From IMG/VR virus record IMGVR_UViG_3300050821_003948, positions 1 to 64,000 of that record: a stretch of DNA of 64,000 nucleotides; one strand, given 5' to 3'. Origin of the DNA: a virus. Of the stretch, positions 25,179 to 32,173 are shown piece after piece; the first letter of the stretch is position 1, and every line of letters begins with the position of its first letter. The translations under genes were made by a program, and so were the position numbers. Under the pieces are notes generated by a model, which did not search any database, was not told the DNA's origin, and saw only the letters and a program-made list of their open reading frames with translations.

Positions 25179-25246
25179 TCTATGGCCGTAAGAATCTCAC
25201 AGAACAATCGCACGCCAAGGTAGCCAGTCTAACCAAACAAACAACT
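25179..25246 (-). repeat. Family A repeat A2, right end of the hypermodification cassette
   Basis: Plus strand CTATGGCCGTAAGAATCTCA, CAGAAC, then CCAAGGTAGCCAGTCTAACC and AAACAAAC. It starts right after the stop of the methyltransferase gene and ends 24 nt before the cargo ATG. Confidence 0.85.
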
Positions 25247-26609
25247 AAGACGCTCTCCCATGCAGCGGGTTTGTTAGATCGGTAAACGCAGCATACTCAG
25301 CAAACGTCGGCGCAAGTCCCGGCAAAACTAATTCCGGCAACGAAGAAGGTGAACCCGCGTCCGCCACGGGCACATGAGGGGCTTTCGGTTGATGGTCGGA
25401 CGCGGGTTCGGACACTGACGCTTTGGATTGGGCGGCGTCAGTGCCATACGAATCGGGAACGGTTTTGGAGTCGTGATTCGTTCTTGAGTCGTCAGTGATT
25501 CGTTCTGCGGTATTACGAGACTGATTGCCCCATGTGTAAAAGTTATTGGGCAGAATGTGTTCGTCGTCCTCGCGCGCAAACAATTCGAGCACAGGAAGAT
25601 TGCCCGTCATCGCGTTAATCATGTCACGGTAATACGTAGGCTTTGCCGAATGGTCGGTTGCGCGCTCGCGGTGATTCGATCCCACCTTGACATCGGTATT
25701 CGGCTTGGGAAGGCCGCGGCCTCGTTTAAAGAGGCACAGAACCTCATCCTGATCCCACACGATAAGCCCGAGGCCATGATCTTCGGGGCATTCCTCATCG
25801 GTTTTTGTCCAGATGAAGCACGTCGAATAGGCGTCGAAGCCCCATGCTTGAGCTACGGCGTAGGCGAGTGGGAGTTTGACCTTGCAGCGGCCTAGCGGCG
25901 TTTCGATTTCCGTGGGGTGAAGGGCAAGAAGATGGGCGCGGGGTATCCAGAGGAATAGCCAAGCATCAGGAAGGGTGCGATTCGCCACCGGCATGGCGAG
26001 AATTTCGTCCCACGTTTCGGTCGTGTAGTGATTCTCGTAGGCTCGGTTGCCTATTCCGGCTTTGCGGCGCCATGCGGGGTCCGCATAGATCACGGGGAAT
26101 TTGCGGCCGGTCGGTTGAAGGGCTGTAGCATCGGAGAGTTCTTGAGCAAGTTGCCGCCGGCTTTGCGCGTTCCGCGACGCCAGTTCCCCATTGATTACGT
26201 CCAAGGCGAGTTTCTTGCGCTTTTTGCTTTCCGTTCCGAAGCGTTGGAGCATATCGTCCACACCGTCTTGCCCAAGGTCTGCGATTTTGCGCGAGACTGC
26301 CGACAGGTGCCGATCGATACCGACATCTTCTAGGGTTGAGCAAGATTCACTCCCCGAATCTTGACCTTTGCGCCGGCCCCCATGAGTCGCGATGATGCCG
26401 CTTTCCTCGCCTTGACGGATCATCACACCCAATCGGGCTTCCGCTCGTATTCGCAGCGTGCGAGCGTCTATTTCCAAGTCTATATTTTTCGCCACACGCC
26501 CCACAGCTTCAATAGCCCGCGCCTCGACATGCACCTTCATTACTTCATCCGCGCTCACAGCGTCGGCGAGCGCGCGACAAGCGGCGTCGTATTTGGCGAG
26601 CGCGTTCAT
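25245..26609 (-). CDS. MT-A70 family adenine methyltransferase
   Basis: 454 residues. N-terminal helical region (1-165) resembles the small domain that precedes phage MT-A70 enzymes; FPVIYADPAW (171-180) is the catalytic motif, with DPAW in place of the usual DPPW; ENHYTTETWDEILAMPVA, DAWLFLWIPRAHLL and TDHSAKPTYYRDMI are MT-A70 landmarks. The C-terminal 90 residues are low-complexity. It would methylate adenine in phage DNA for protection or regulation. Confidence 0.85.
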   Translation of the reverse strand: MNALAKYDAACRALADAVSADEVMKVHVEARAIEAVGRVAKNIDLEIDARTLRIRAEARLGVMIRQGEESGIIATHGGRRKGQDSGSESCSTLEDVGIDRHLSAVSRKIADLGQDGVDDMLQRFGTESKKRKKLALDVINGELASRNAQSRRQLAQELSDATALQPTGRKFPVIYADPAWRRKAGIGNRAYENHYTTETWDEILAMPVANRTLPDAWLFLWIPRAHLLALHPTEIETPLGRCKVKLPLAYAVAQAWGFDAYSTCFIWTKTDEECPEDHGLGLIVWDQDEVLCLFKRGRGLPKPNTDVKVGSNHRERATDHSAKPTYYRDMINAMTGNLPVLELFAREDDEHILPNNFYTWGNQSRNTAERITDDSRTNHDSKTVPDSYGTDAAQSKASVSEPASDHQPKAPHVPVADAGSPSSLPELVLPGLAPTFAEYAAFTDLTNPLHGRAS

Positions 26610-26914
26610 ATCAGTCCCTTATCCTTCGCCAGCCATTGCGGCAGCGTGAGCACGATCAATCCTGGCTCGGCCTTGACGTATTCAACTTGCGACCGCGGGA
26701 GCCAAATCCAAGTTTTGGTGGGCTTTGCCGGGTCGGCAATAGCAATCGCCTTCTTGTTCGGATCGTCCATCATGATCCAGACGGTCAGATCGACAAGATC
26801 AGAGGCGCCGTTGACGCGTTGCGGTCTTACTCTTTTGTCCGCTGATTCGTTGTCGCCGAATCGTCCGCGCTCGCGTGGGGTGAACATATCGTCGGTTCCG
26901 ATTTCTCGCGGCAT
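26606..26914 (-). CDS. Small phage protein
   Basis: 102 residues: DLVDLTVWIMMDDPNKKAIA, KTWIWLPRSQVEYVKAEPGL. Beta-rich C-terminal part, coupled to the methyltransferase by ATGA. Unknown; may be an accessory to DNA modification by context only. Confidence 0.65.
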   Translation of the reverse strand: MPREIGTDDMFTPRERGRFGDNESADKRVRPQRVNGASDLVDLTVWIMMDDPNKKAIAIADPAKPTKTWIWLPRSQVEYVKAEPGLIVLTLPQWLAKDKGLI

Positions 26915-26915
26915 T

Positions 26916-27380
26916 TCATTGGCCTTTCGGATTCGGCATCGCCAGCGGCTTCAACTCACCGCGATAGCTCGGCATATCCTTGATGCCTAGCTGCATCCGT
27001 TCGTCGAAATGCTTGTGAGGATCACGCTGCACCAAAACCAAACTCTCGCAATCAAGGTCGAAGATCGGTTTCTTGCTCCGCTCAAAATACGAAACTTCAT
27101 GTGCGATTCCAACGCTCGATTCCCATCCTTGCATGTGAGCGACGATGAGTGAATCGCAGGCGTCCATCAAGCGCTCTTGAACTGGCTTCCAAGCTGGATA
27201 ATCGAGAGGGTCAAGATTCCCATATTTGACGTAAGGAAAAGCATGAGAGATTGGCGAGAATGTCGGGATGCCGATAGCAAACAAACGACCGGCTAGAATC
27301 GCCACGTCGATGAAAGCTTGCTCCATGCCGGCGGGGTAGTGAGTGTAAGGACTTGCGAGATAGCGCAGTGTTTCAGCCAC
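26916..27380 (-). CDS. DUF1937 protein (nucleoside deoxyribosyltransferase-like fold)
   Basis: 154 residues from GTG 27380 preceded by GGGGGAAGAAA. LRYLASPYTHYPAGMEQAFI, GIPTFSPISHAFP and MDACDSLIVAHMQGWESSVG match DUF1937, a family related to nucleoside 2-deoxyribosyltransferases. Its position beside base-modification genes is suggestive of nucleotide metabolism, but the activity is unproven. Confidence 0.8.
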   Translation of the reverse strand: MAETLRYLASPYTHYPAGMEQAFIDVAILAGRLFAIGIPTFSPISHAFPYVKYGNLDPLDYPAWKPVQERLMDACDSLIVAHMQGWESSVGIAHEVSYFERSKKPIFDLDCESLVLVQRDPHKHFDERMQLGIKDMPSYRGELKPLAMPNPKGQ

Positions 27381-27606
27381 TTTCTTCCCCCTGTGAAAAA
27401 TCCAGATTATCAAACAGCGTTTCCGCTTCGTGATTCGCAAAGATATAAGGCCGTCGCGCCGTCAGACTCTCATCAACAAAACGCCTTCGGTGTGCATCGC
27501 GCAAGTCTCTTCGTTCTGCGGGAGAGAGTGAACTGAAAGTTTGCATTGTTTCCATTACAAAGGCTGTGATTTGTTGGTCGGTTTTGTTGAGCGAGCGTTG
27601 AGTCAT
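27373..27606 (-). CDS. Small charged protein
   Basis: 77 residues: QQITAFVMETMQTFSSLSPA, ERRDLRDAHRRRFVDESLTA. Overlaps the DUF1937 start by 8 nt. Start ATG lies 9 nt from family A repeat A3. Unknown. Confidence 0.6.
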   Translation of the reverse strand: MTQRSLNKTDQQITAFVMETMQTFSSLSPAERRDLRDAHRRRFVDESLTARRPYIFANHEAETLFDNLDFSQGEESG

Positions 27607-27614
27607 TGTTTGAG

Positions 27615-27680
27615 GTTTGTTTGGGCAGCTTGGCTACCTTGTCTCTCAACTATCCTGAGCGGATTTTACCGCCATAGAGT
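27615..27680 (+). repeat. Family A repeat A3 (solo left-type end)
   Basis: Plus strand GTTTGTTTGGGCAGCTTGGC, TACCTTG, then CGGATTTTACCGCCATAGAG and TC. It forms the last codons (SQDSMAVKSAQDS) of the 144-residue gene. No matching right end is visible near 28.1 kb. Confidence 0.8.
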
Positions 27681-28080
27681 CTTGAGACTTATAACCGTTT
27701 AAATCGGTCGCATAAGTTGTCTCAGCCAACACGCGACGCGGATCGTCTTTCGTCCGCTTGAGCACAAAGGCGTCATATTCATTGTAGATATCCTTCAAAG
27801 AAGACAGAAATGTTTTGCTTACCATGCGAGGATCAAAAACTTCCCAATCTTTTCTCAGATGTTGAATTTTTCCAGCCGCCGCAATCGCATCATCCAAGGA
27901 ATGAAAGTCTGCGGAAAATCCAAATCCGCTTGGAAGGTGTGTGATATTGAAAATGAAATCGCTCACACCGCCATTTGTTAATCGACCGTGGGCCGCGAGT
28001 GCGCCGACGATTACCGCCGGCACTTTTCTCGTTCCGTGGACCGTTCGTATTTCGATCTTTTGTTTTCTTTGCTTCCCCAT
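27646..28080 (-). CDS. Phage protein with repeat-derived C-terminus
   Basis: 144 residues from ATG 28080 (GGTGGAG upstream). KIEIRTVHGTRKVPAVIVGA, LAAHGRLTNGGVSDFIFNIT suggests a compact alpha/beta domain; DIYNEYDAFVLKRT follows. The last 13 residues come from family A repeat A3. Possibly a cassette cargo gene whose right end has decayed. Unknown function. Confidence 0.65.
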   Translation of the reverse strand: MGKQRKQKIEIRTVHGTRKVPAVIVGALAAHGRLTNGGVSDFIFNITHLPSGFGFSADFHSLDDAIAAAGKIQHLRKDWEVFDPRMVSKTFLSSLKDIYNEYDAFVLKRTKDDPRRVLAETTYATDLNGYKSQDSMAVKSAQDS

Positions 28081-28127
28081 ATCTCCACCAATGATTGAAC
28101 GTGAGATCACAGTCGCTCGCGCGGATT

Positions 28128-28835
28128 CTAATGACCCAAAACCTTCACTTCCCGACTTCCCGCAAGCCTAACCGCCTCAATTGCCAGCGTTTGTTCGGCC
28201 AGCGCCGCCAAATACCGCTGATGCCGCTCAAAAGCGTCCGCATAGTCCTTCTTGCCCTCTAGCCGTTCCAGCGCTTTGCCGAGCATATCCACCCGTTTCA
28301 GCGTTTTTGCGCGTGTTTTCAGTAGGACATTGAGCGGAGAGGGTTCTATGGGCAATGTTTCACGTGAAACATGCGGACGCACGGGGCGCCCGGCAGGTTT
28401 TGAAATCGACAGCGTGTCGGTCACGGAAAGATACGAAAAACAATGGATATTCATATATTTACATGCACGAACAATAATACCGATTGCCAGCGCATCACCC
28501 CGTTCTATGCGACTTATTGTCACAGGGGAAAGACCGGCAACGACGCCGGCCAGCGCCTGATCGTGCCCGTTTAGGCCCCGTTTGAGGCAAAGCGCCATGG
28601 AAAGGAAGCCAAAATCGAAGTCAGAAGGTCTTTCCGGCATGGAATAGGGGATTTCCGGCATGGTATCATGCCGAATCGCCACGCAAATCCGCAGGAATGG
28701 AATGGTGGGACAGGGGCGCCCCGACTGCGCATTGAGGAAGTCCCGCGGTGTCACCCCGGCCTTATAAGCGAGTTGGGCGTAATCCCCGATGGTGTCGAGG
28801 GCTTGGGCCAGGCGTTCGCGGGGGCTTGAAGTCAT
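28128..28835 (-). CDS. HTH (Cro/C1-like) regulator carrying an internal parS sequence
   Basis: 235 residues. FLSMALCLKRGLNGHDQALA then GVVAGLSPVTISRIERGDAL (about 76-115) is a helix-turn-helix of the XRE type, with an additional N-terminal region (YAQLAYKAGVTPRDFLNA). The segment HVSRETLPI is encoded over the perfect palindrome TGTTTCACGTGAAACA. C-terminal part is helical. It is probably a repressor-type regulator of the divergent control region at 29.43-29.53 kb. Confidence 0.75.
   Translation of the reverse strand: MTSSPRERLAQALDTIGDYAQLAYKAGVTPRDFLNAQSGRPCPTIPFLRICVAIRHDTMPEIPYSMPERPSDFDFGFLSMALCLKRGLNGHDQALAGVVAGLSPVTISRIERGDALAIGIIVRACKYMNIHCFSYLSVTDTLSISKPAGRPVRPHVSRETLPIEPSPLNVLLKTRAKTLKRVDMLGKALERLEGKKDYADAFERHQRYLAALAEQTLAIEAVRLAGSREVKVLGH
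28356..28371. other. parS-like ParB-binding palindrome
   Basis: TGTTTCACGTGAAACA, identical to the canonical bacterial parS consensus; with the flanking A and T the palindrome is 18 bp. It lies within the coding sequence of the HTH regulator. Confidence 0.8.
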
Positions 28836-29227
28836 TGAAGTTGTTGTCTCATTCTTGGCCGAGTGGGCGATGGCTCATCGGGGTCACACGACTGTCGGAT
28901 CGGACTCGTTGGAGAAAGGCCAAACGACCTCCCGGAAGTCAGGATTCTCTTTTGCCAGCATAAACATGCCCAGCCCATGCACAGCATCCCCTCCCGCGCC
29001 GGCTCGTGGCAGTAGAATTCCCGACCCTCCATGACGCATTTCAGGGCATCCATCTGAGTCTCGGGGGAGCCGTTGGCCACGTGGTCACCTTGGCGAAAAG
29101 CGCAGGAATTGCAGCGGGGCGGCAATTCCGGGAAGCGAAGCCGAGCTTTCGGCTCCTCGTCGTCGCAGAACTTGGCCATGCGGGCGCCAATCTCACGGCC
29201 TTCGGGGGTGGCGCGGTTGCGAATCAT
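28832..29227 (-). CDS. Cysteine-rich phage protein
   Basis: 131 residues. ARMAKFCDDEEPKARLRFPE, LPPRCNSCAFRQGDHVANGS, GREFYCHEPAREGMLCMGWA: at least six cysteines arranged CxxC...C...C as in phage Zn-binding proteins. The last 20 residues derive from repeat B10. Coupled by ATGA to the small HTH gene upstream. Function unknown. Confidence 0.65.
   Translation of the reverse strand: MIRNRATPEGREIGARMAKFCDDEEPKARLRFPELPPRCNSCAFRQGDHVANGSPETQMDALKCVMEGREFYCHEPAREGMLCMGWACLCWQKRILTSGRSFGLSPTSPIRQSCDPDEPSPTRPRMRQQLQ
28853..28899 (-). repeat. Family B repeat, copy B10 (GAATGAG subtype, diverged)
   Basis: Minus strand GTGTGACCCCGATGAGCC ... AAGAATGAGACAACAA, 17 nt before the regulator ATG at 28835. 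Confidence 0.55.
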
Positions 29228-29427
29228 GCTGCACCTGGAGGTGGGTAAAAGTCCGGCCGCTGCTCATGCCTGGGGATTTGGAGGGCCTTTTCGATCTTTA
29301 GCACCTGAGCCACAGGGATTTGTTCCCATTGGTCCACAGCCTGGGGCGTGATCTTCAAAATCCGAGCTAGGGCGCTAGGGCCGCCTGCCCGTCCGATGGC
29401 CTCTTTGAGTGCCTGCTTTGTCGTCAT
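29224..29427 (-). CDS. Cro/YdaS-like DNA-binding protein
   Basis: 67 residues. ALKEAIGRAGGPSALARILK then ITPQAVDQWEQIPVAQVLKI (6-45) is the YdaS/Cro helix-turn-helix. It is the first leftward gene from the divergent control region and presumably binds the operator half-sites at 29457-29485 (inference). Confidence 0.85.
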   Translation of the reverse strand: MTTKQALKEAIGRAGGPSALARILKITPQAVDQWEQIPVAQVLKIEKALQIPRHEQRPDFYPPPGAA

Positions 29428-29428
29428 G

Positions 29429-29462
29429 GACGTAGGTAATCACAGTTCCAAAATAATTTCAA
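29429..29462 (-). promoter_or_regulatory. Leftward promoter of the Cro-like gene
   Basis: Minus strand TTGAAA, 17-nt spacer, TTACCT, followed by the ATG of the Cro-like gene. Back to back with the rightward promoter. Confidence 0.5.
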
Positions 29463-29485
29463 GTAGTGCTTGACAACATTCAAGG
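29457..29485. promoter_or_regulatory. Operator with three alternating half-sites
   Basis: TTTCAAGTAGTGCTTGAC followed by AACATTCAAG: TCAAG, CTTGA, TCAAG half-sites spaced by 5 and 6 bp, overlapping the -35 of the rightward promoter. Confidence 0.6.
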
Positions 29486-29498
29486 GCGGCTTTAATCT
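29470..29498 (+). promoter_or_regulatory. Strong rightward early promoter
   Basis: TTGACA (29470-29475), 17-bp spacer, TAATCT (29493-29498); consensus -35 and near-consensus -10. First gene starts at 29526. Confidence 0.8.
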
Positions 29499-29525
29499 CC
29501 AATTATCGAACACAGGGGACTAGCC

Positions 29526-29711
29526 ATGACTACCAAGGAAAAAGAGCACTTCAAGTTTGCGCCCGGCGACCAAATCCAAGACCTGACTTTCGACCCGCCA
29601 ATGAACGGCGTCGTTGTTGCCAAACACGATAAGCCGAATGCCTACTATGTCCGGCTCGCGAACGCCAGCAACGACGTAGTGATCCACGCGCGCAACCTTC
29701 GGTTTGCGTAG
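29526..29711 (+). CDS. First early gene, small SH3-like protein
   Basis: 61 residues: FAPGDQIQDLTFDPPMNGVV then VAKHDKPNAYYVRLANASND. Beta-rich, like small phage SH3 or KOW-type proteins. It is the first gene behind the strong early promoter; CAGGGGAC precedes the ATG. Possibly regulatory or host-takeover, by position only. Confidence 0.7.
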   Translation: MTTKEKEHFKFAPGDQIQDLTFDPPMNGVVVAKHDKPNAYYVRLANASNDVVIHARNLRFA

Positions 29712-29717
29712 TGATAA

Positions 29718-29764
29718 GGTGACCGAGTCCGGCGGCAAAGAACACTCCAACCTCTCGTGAGCCA
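29718..29764 (+). repeat. Family B repeat, copy B11
   Basis: GGTGACCGAGTCCGGCGG ... CTCTCGTGAGCC; ends 3 nt before the ATG at 29768, with no Shine-Dalgarno between. Confidence 0.85.
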
Positions 29765-29767
29765 ACC

Positions 29768-29998
29768 ATGTCTAAACTTCTTACCTTCTCTCCCCGCAAC
29801 AACACTTCCGCCATCAACGCGGTAGCCGTAGCACAACATTCCGACCCGATGAAGAACCACGCCATGGTCTTAGGACGGGAATTGTTGTTGGAGCAACTGA
29901 GAGAGAAGTACGAAGTGTTGGTCTTGGGATTTGCGTTGAGTGTGTGTGTCAATATCGGCGGAATTATCTACTTTCTGATCGAGATAGCGAAGCAGTAG
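29768..29998 (+). CDS. Small protein with C-terminal membrane helix
   Basis: 76 residues. LEQLREKYEVLVLGFALSVC then VNIGGIIYFLIEIAKQ gives one membrane segment near the C-terminus (about 50-72). Early expression, no Shine-Dalgarno visible. Function unknown; perhaps host membrane interaction. Confidence 0.65.
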   Translation: MSKLLTFSPRNNTSAINAVAVAQHSDPMKNHAMVLGRELLLEQLREKYEVLVLGFALSVCVNIGGIIYFLIEIAKQ

Positions 29999-30001
29999 TA
30001 G

Positions 30002-30055
30002 GTGTTGGGTCATTCCAGATCACGGGCTACGAATACGACACGGAAATTCATACGG
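30002..30055 (+). repeat. Family C repeat, copy C2
   Basis: AGGTGTTGGGTCATTCCAG, ATCACGGG, CGACACGGAAATTCATACGG; starts at the upstream stop, ends before TAGGAGAGTGGA and the ATG at 30072. Confidence 0.8.
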
Positions 30056-30071
30056 GCTTTAGGAGAGTGGA

Positions 30072-30281
30072 ATGACTATTGTAACGCGCATTGTCTGCGC
30101 CGCCTGCGAAGGAGAAGGTAGAACTTGGTTTCCTTTTGCTCCTAGGACAATCGGCTACTTTTTTAAGCGCGCAGTGCCATGCTTAGTCTGCGAAGGCGAA
30201 AAATACGTTTACCATGAAGTTGACGACACTGCGGACCGGATGAAACGCATGGCTAAAATAAGAAGCGCCATCATCAGGTGA
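30072..30281 (+). CDS. DnaJ-type zinc-finger mini-protein
   Basis: 69 residues. CAACEGEGRTWFPF and CLVCEGEKYVYHEVDD form two CxxCxGxx knuckles as in DnaJ cysteine-rich or phage zinc-finger proteins. Its stop codon is the TGA of repeat B12. Nucleic-acid or protein binding is likely; target unknown. Confidence 0.75.
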   Translation: MTIVTRIVCAACEGEGRTWFPFAPRTIGYFFKRAVPCLVCEGEKYVYHEVDDTADRMKRMAKIRSAIIR

Positions 30282-30314
30282 CCGCACCGTAACCACCGCC
30301 ATACCCGTGACCCA
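30277..30314 (+). repeat. Family B repeat, copy B12
   Basis: GGTGACCGCACCGTAACC ... ATACCCGTGACCCAAAT. The first TGA ends the upstream gene; the next ATG is at 30346. Confidence 0.75.
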
Positions 30315-30345
30315 AATCGACCTAACACCGCAACAGGGGCTTCCA

Positions 30346-30795
30346 ATGACCGACAAGATCACAGGCGACTTCGACGTTTCCACCGAGCCGGTCATGAAGG
30401 ACCGCCAGACCTTGATCGACGTTCTCAGCCGAGCAAATAACGGGCGCCATAACGCGATTGCGACCGTGCATCGCGAGGCCGTTCAAACTCTGGCGCGGTT
30501 GTATGTGCCGCATATCTCCCCTTCACCGTCGCCGGATCAGTTCCGGGACATGGCGGACTTTGTGCTCCATTGGGCGCGGATTGCGGATCGGGTTTTGAAG
30601 ATCGTTGGGGAGGAAGCCAATTCCAACACGTCGGAAGTTCTTGGCATGTCGGATTTCGACGGGGCTTTTGTTGGTGCTGTCGAAGGGAATGCAACCTTTC
30701 AGTTGGAGCGTTGCGCCCAGGCGGTCGAAGCCGAAGAAGAGTATGGCGACTACTATGCCGATGATGAGTATGAGGAACGGGAAGCGACAAGGTAG
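30346..30795 (+). CDS. Acidic early protein
   Basis: 149 residues. STEPVMKDRQTLIDVLSRAN, VLHWARIADRVLKIVGEEAN; C-terminus very acidic (EAEEEYGDYYADDEYEE). Helical core. No recognised family; an acidic tail might mimic DNA or bind ssDNA-binding protein, speculative. Confidence 0.7.
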   Translation: MTDKITGDFDVSTEPVMKDRQTLIDVLSRANNGRHNAIATVHREAVQTLARLYVPHISPSPSPDQFRDMADFVLHWARIADRVLKIVGEEANSNTSEVLGMSDFDGAFVGAVEGNATFQLERCAQAVEAEEEYGDYYADDEYEEREATR

Positions 30796-30851
30796 GCTTG
30801 GGTCATTCTGGATCACGGGTGGCTTTGGCGACACGGAAATTCACACGGACG
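30796..30851 (+). repeat. Family C repeat, copy C3
   Basis: GGCTTGGGTCATTCTGG, ATCACGGG, CGACACGGAAATTCACACGG; begins at the upstream stop and precedes the ATG at 30865 with GGAG between. Confidence 0.8.
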
Positions 30852-30864
30852 TTGGAGTTGAAAA

Positions 30865-31647
30865 ATGCTTGACCGCACCGACCACAACAAACTCGCCGAG
30901 CAAACGAACAGCCGGCTTGCCATCGGCGGAAACTCGCCTCCAGGTCCGATTGACAGCGCCAAGGAGGCGATGGCCGAGCTTTCGACATTCACCGAGAATA
31001 ATCCGGTCATCGAAAACTTCGACGGCGCCAAGCAATACGCGGCATGGATCGAACGCACCCGCGTTGCCTTGCAGACGATGGAGGATGAGCGCAAGCCGCA
31101 GGTCGATCCGCTCAACGCCGAACTGGAACGGATCAACAAGCCCTACCGCCTCGTGCGCCAGCCCCTCGAAAAGCTCTACGAACTCGCCAAGGCGCGATTG
31201 TCCAAATACAACAACGCCGTCGAAGCCGCGCGCCTGCGTGAAGCACAGCGGTTGCGCGAGGAAGCCGAACGAGCCGAGCGCGAAGCCCGCGAAGCCGAGG
31301 CGCGCGAGCAAGAGGCCATCCTGAATGCCGAGGAAGGCGAATGCACTGACGTTGGTGGCGCCATTGCCGACGCGGACCAAGCGTTCAAAGCCTTCCAGAA
31401 AACCGACCGCGCCGCCGCCACAGCCGAACGCAACGTCCCAGTTCGCATCGCCTCCGTGATGGGAAACAAAGCCCTGAGCATGAGGACGACCGAGGTTTTT
31501 ACTGTGGGGGATGCCTGTTCAGCCATTACCATCATGGGATGCAGCGACAATCTCAAAAAACAGATTATTAAGGACGCAAAGCGATTCCGCGAAGCTACTG
31601 GCGAACTGCCGGATGGCATCAAATCAACCTACGAACGGAGCTTGTGA
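30865..31647 (+). CDS. Coiled-coil early protein, recombination-associated family
   Basis: 260 residues. NFDGAKQYAAWIERTRVALQ, VDPLNAELERINKPYRLVRQ, then a long Ala/Glu/Arg coiled coil (EAQRLREEAERAEREAREAE) and a C-terminal domain (EVFTVGDACSAITIMGCSDN). Similar proteins precede ssDNA-binding or RecT-type genes in other phages (family context); direct function unknown. The downstream OB-like gene follows after 4 nt. Confidence 0.7.
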   Translation: MLDRTDHNKLAEQTNSRLAIGGNSPPGPIDSAKEAMAELSTFTENNPVIENFDGAKQYAAWIERTRVALQTMEDERKPQVDPLNAELERINKPYRLVRQPLEKLYELAKARLSKYNNAVEAARLREAQRLREEAERAEREAREAEAREQEAILNAEEGECTDVGGAIADADQAFKAFQKTDRAAATAERNVPVRIASVMGNKALSMRTTEVFTVGDACSAITIMGCSDNLKKQIIKDAKRFREATGELPDGIKSTYERSL

Positions 31648-31651
31648 GACA

Positions 31652-32131
31652 ATGCAGACCGCAACCGTTGACGTGACTTTCGTGAAGCCCCCGGCCGAAG
31701 GCAAGCAATACGGCAGCATCAAAGGCGCCAACAACGAATGGTGGCCAGTGAAGCAGGATCGTATCCGGGAATTCGAACCGGGAAACAAGTACGAGCTTGC
31801 GTATACCGAAAGCGACAAGGGGTTTAAGAATATCATCGGTGTCAAGAAGATTGCCGTCGAGCCGCAGCAGCGCGCGGAGCCTCGTGGGGATTTTCAGCAG
31901 TTCACGGAGCCGCAACGCAACGGCGCCGCGCCAGCAAAGCCGAACGGCCAGCAATACTATCAGCCGCGCCCCACGGCGCCGCGTGACGCAGAGAGAATGT
32001 TTGTTTGCTCGCTGCTCAACGCCTTCATCGAAACCGGGCGTTGCGAGTGCGAGACCAACGAACTGAAAGCGCGCGTTGAGGTTTTGCGCAAGGTGTGGCA
32101 GGAAACTTTCGGGCAAGACGACCTCAGGTGA
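31652..32131 (+). CDS. Probable OB-fold single-stranded-DNA-binding-like protein
   Basis: 159 residues. QTATVDVTFVKPPAEGKQYG then SIKGANNEWWPVKQDRIREF and YELAYTESDKGFKNIIGVKK (2-68) look like an OB-fold; a Q/P-rich linker and a helical C-terminal domain with LLNAFIETGRCECETNELKA follow. Assignment rests on pattern and on its position beside a recombination-associated gene. Its stop lies in repeat B13. Confidence 0.55.
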   Translation: MQTATVDVTFVKPPAEGKQYGSIKGANNEWWPVKQDRIREFEPGNKYELAYTESDKGFKNIIGVKKIAVEPQQRAEPRGDFQQFTEPQRNGAAPAKPNGQQYYQPRPTAPRDAERMFVCSLLNAFIETGRCECETNELKARVEVLRKVWQETFGQDDLR

Positions 32132-32173
32132 CCGAGTCCGGCGGAACGGAACAAACAAACTCTCGTGACCCAA
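32127..32173 (+). repeat. Family B repeat, copy B13
   Basis: GGTGACCGAGTCCGGCGG ... CTCTCGTGACCCAA: it carries the upstream TGA stop and runs directly into the ATG at 32174. A GTG in frame lies at 32165 inside the repeat. Confidence 0.9.
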
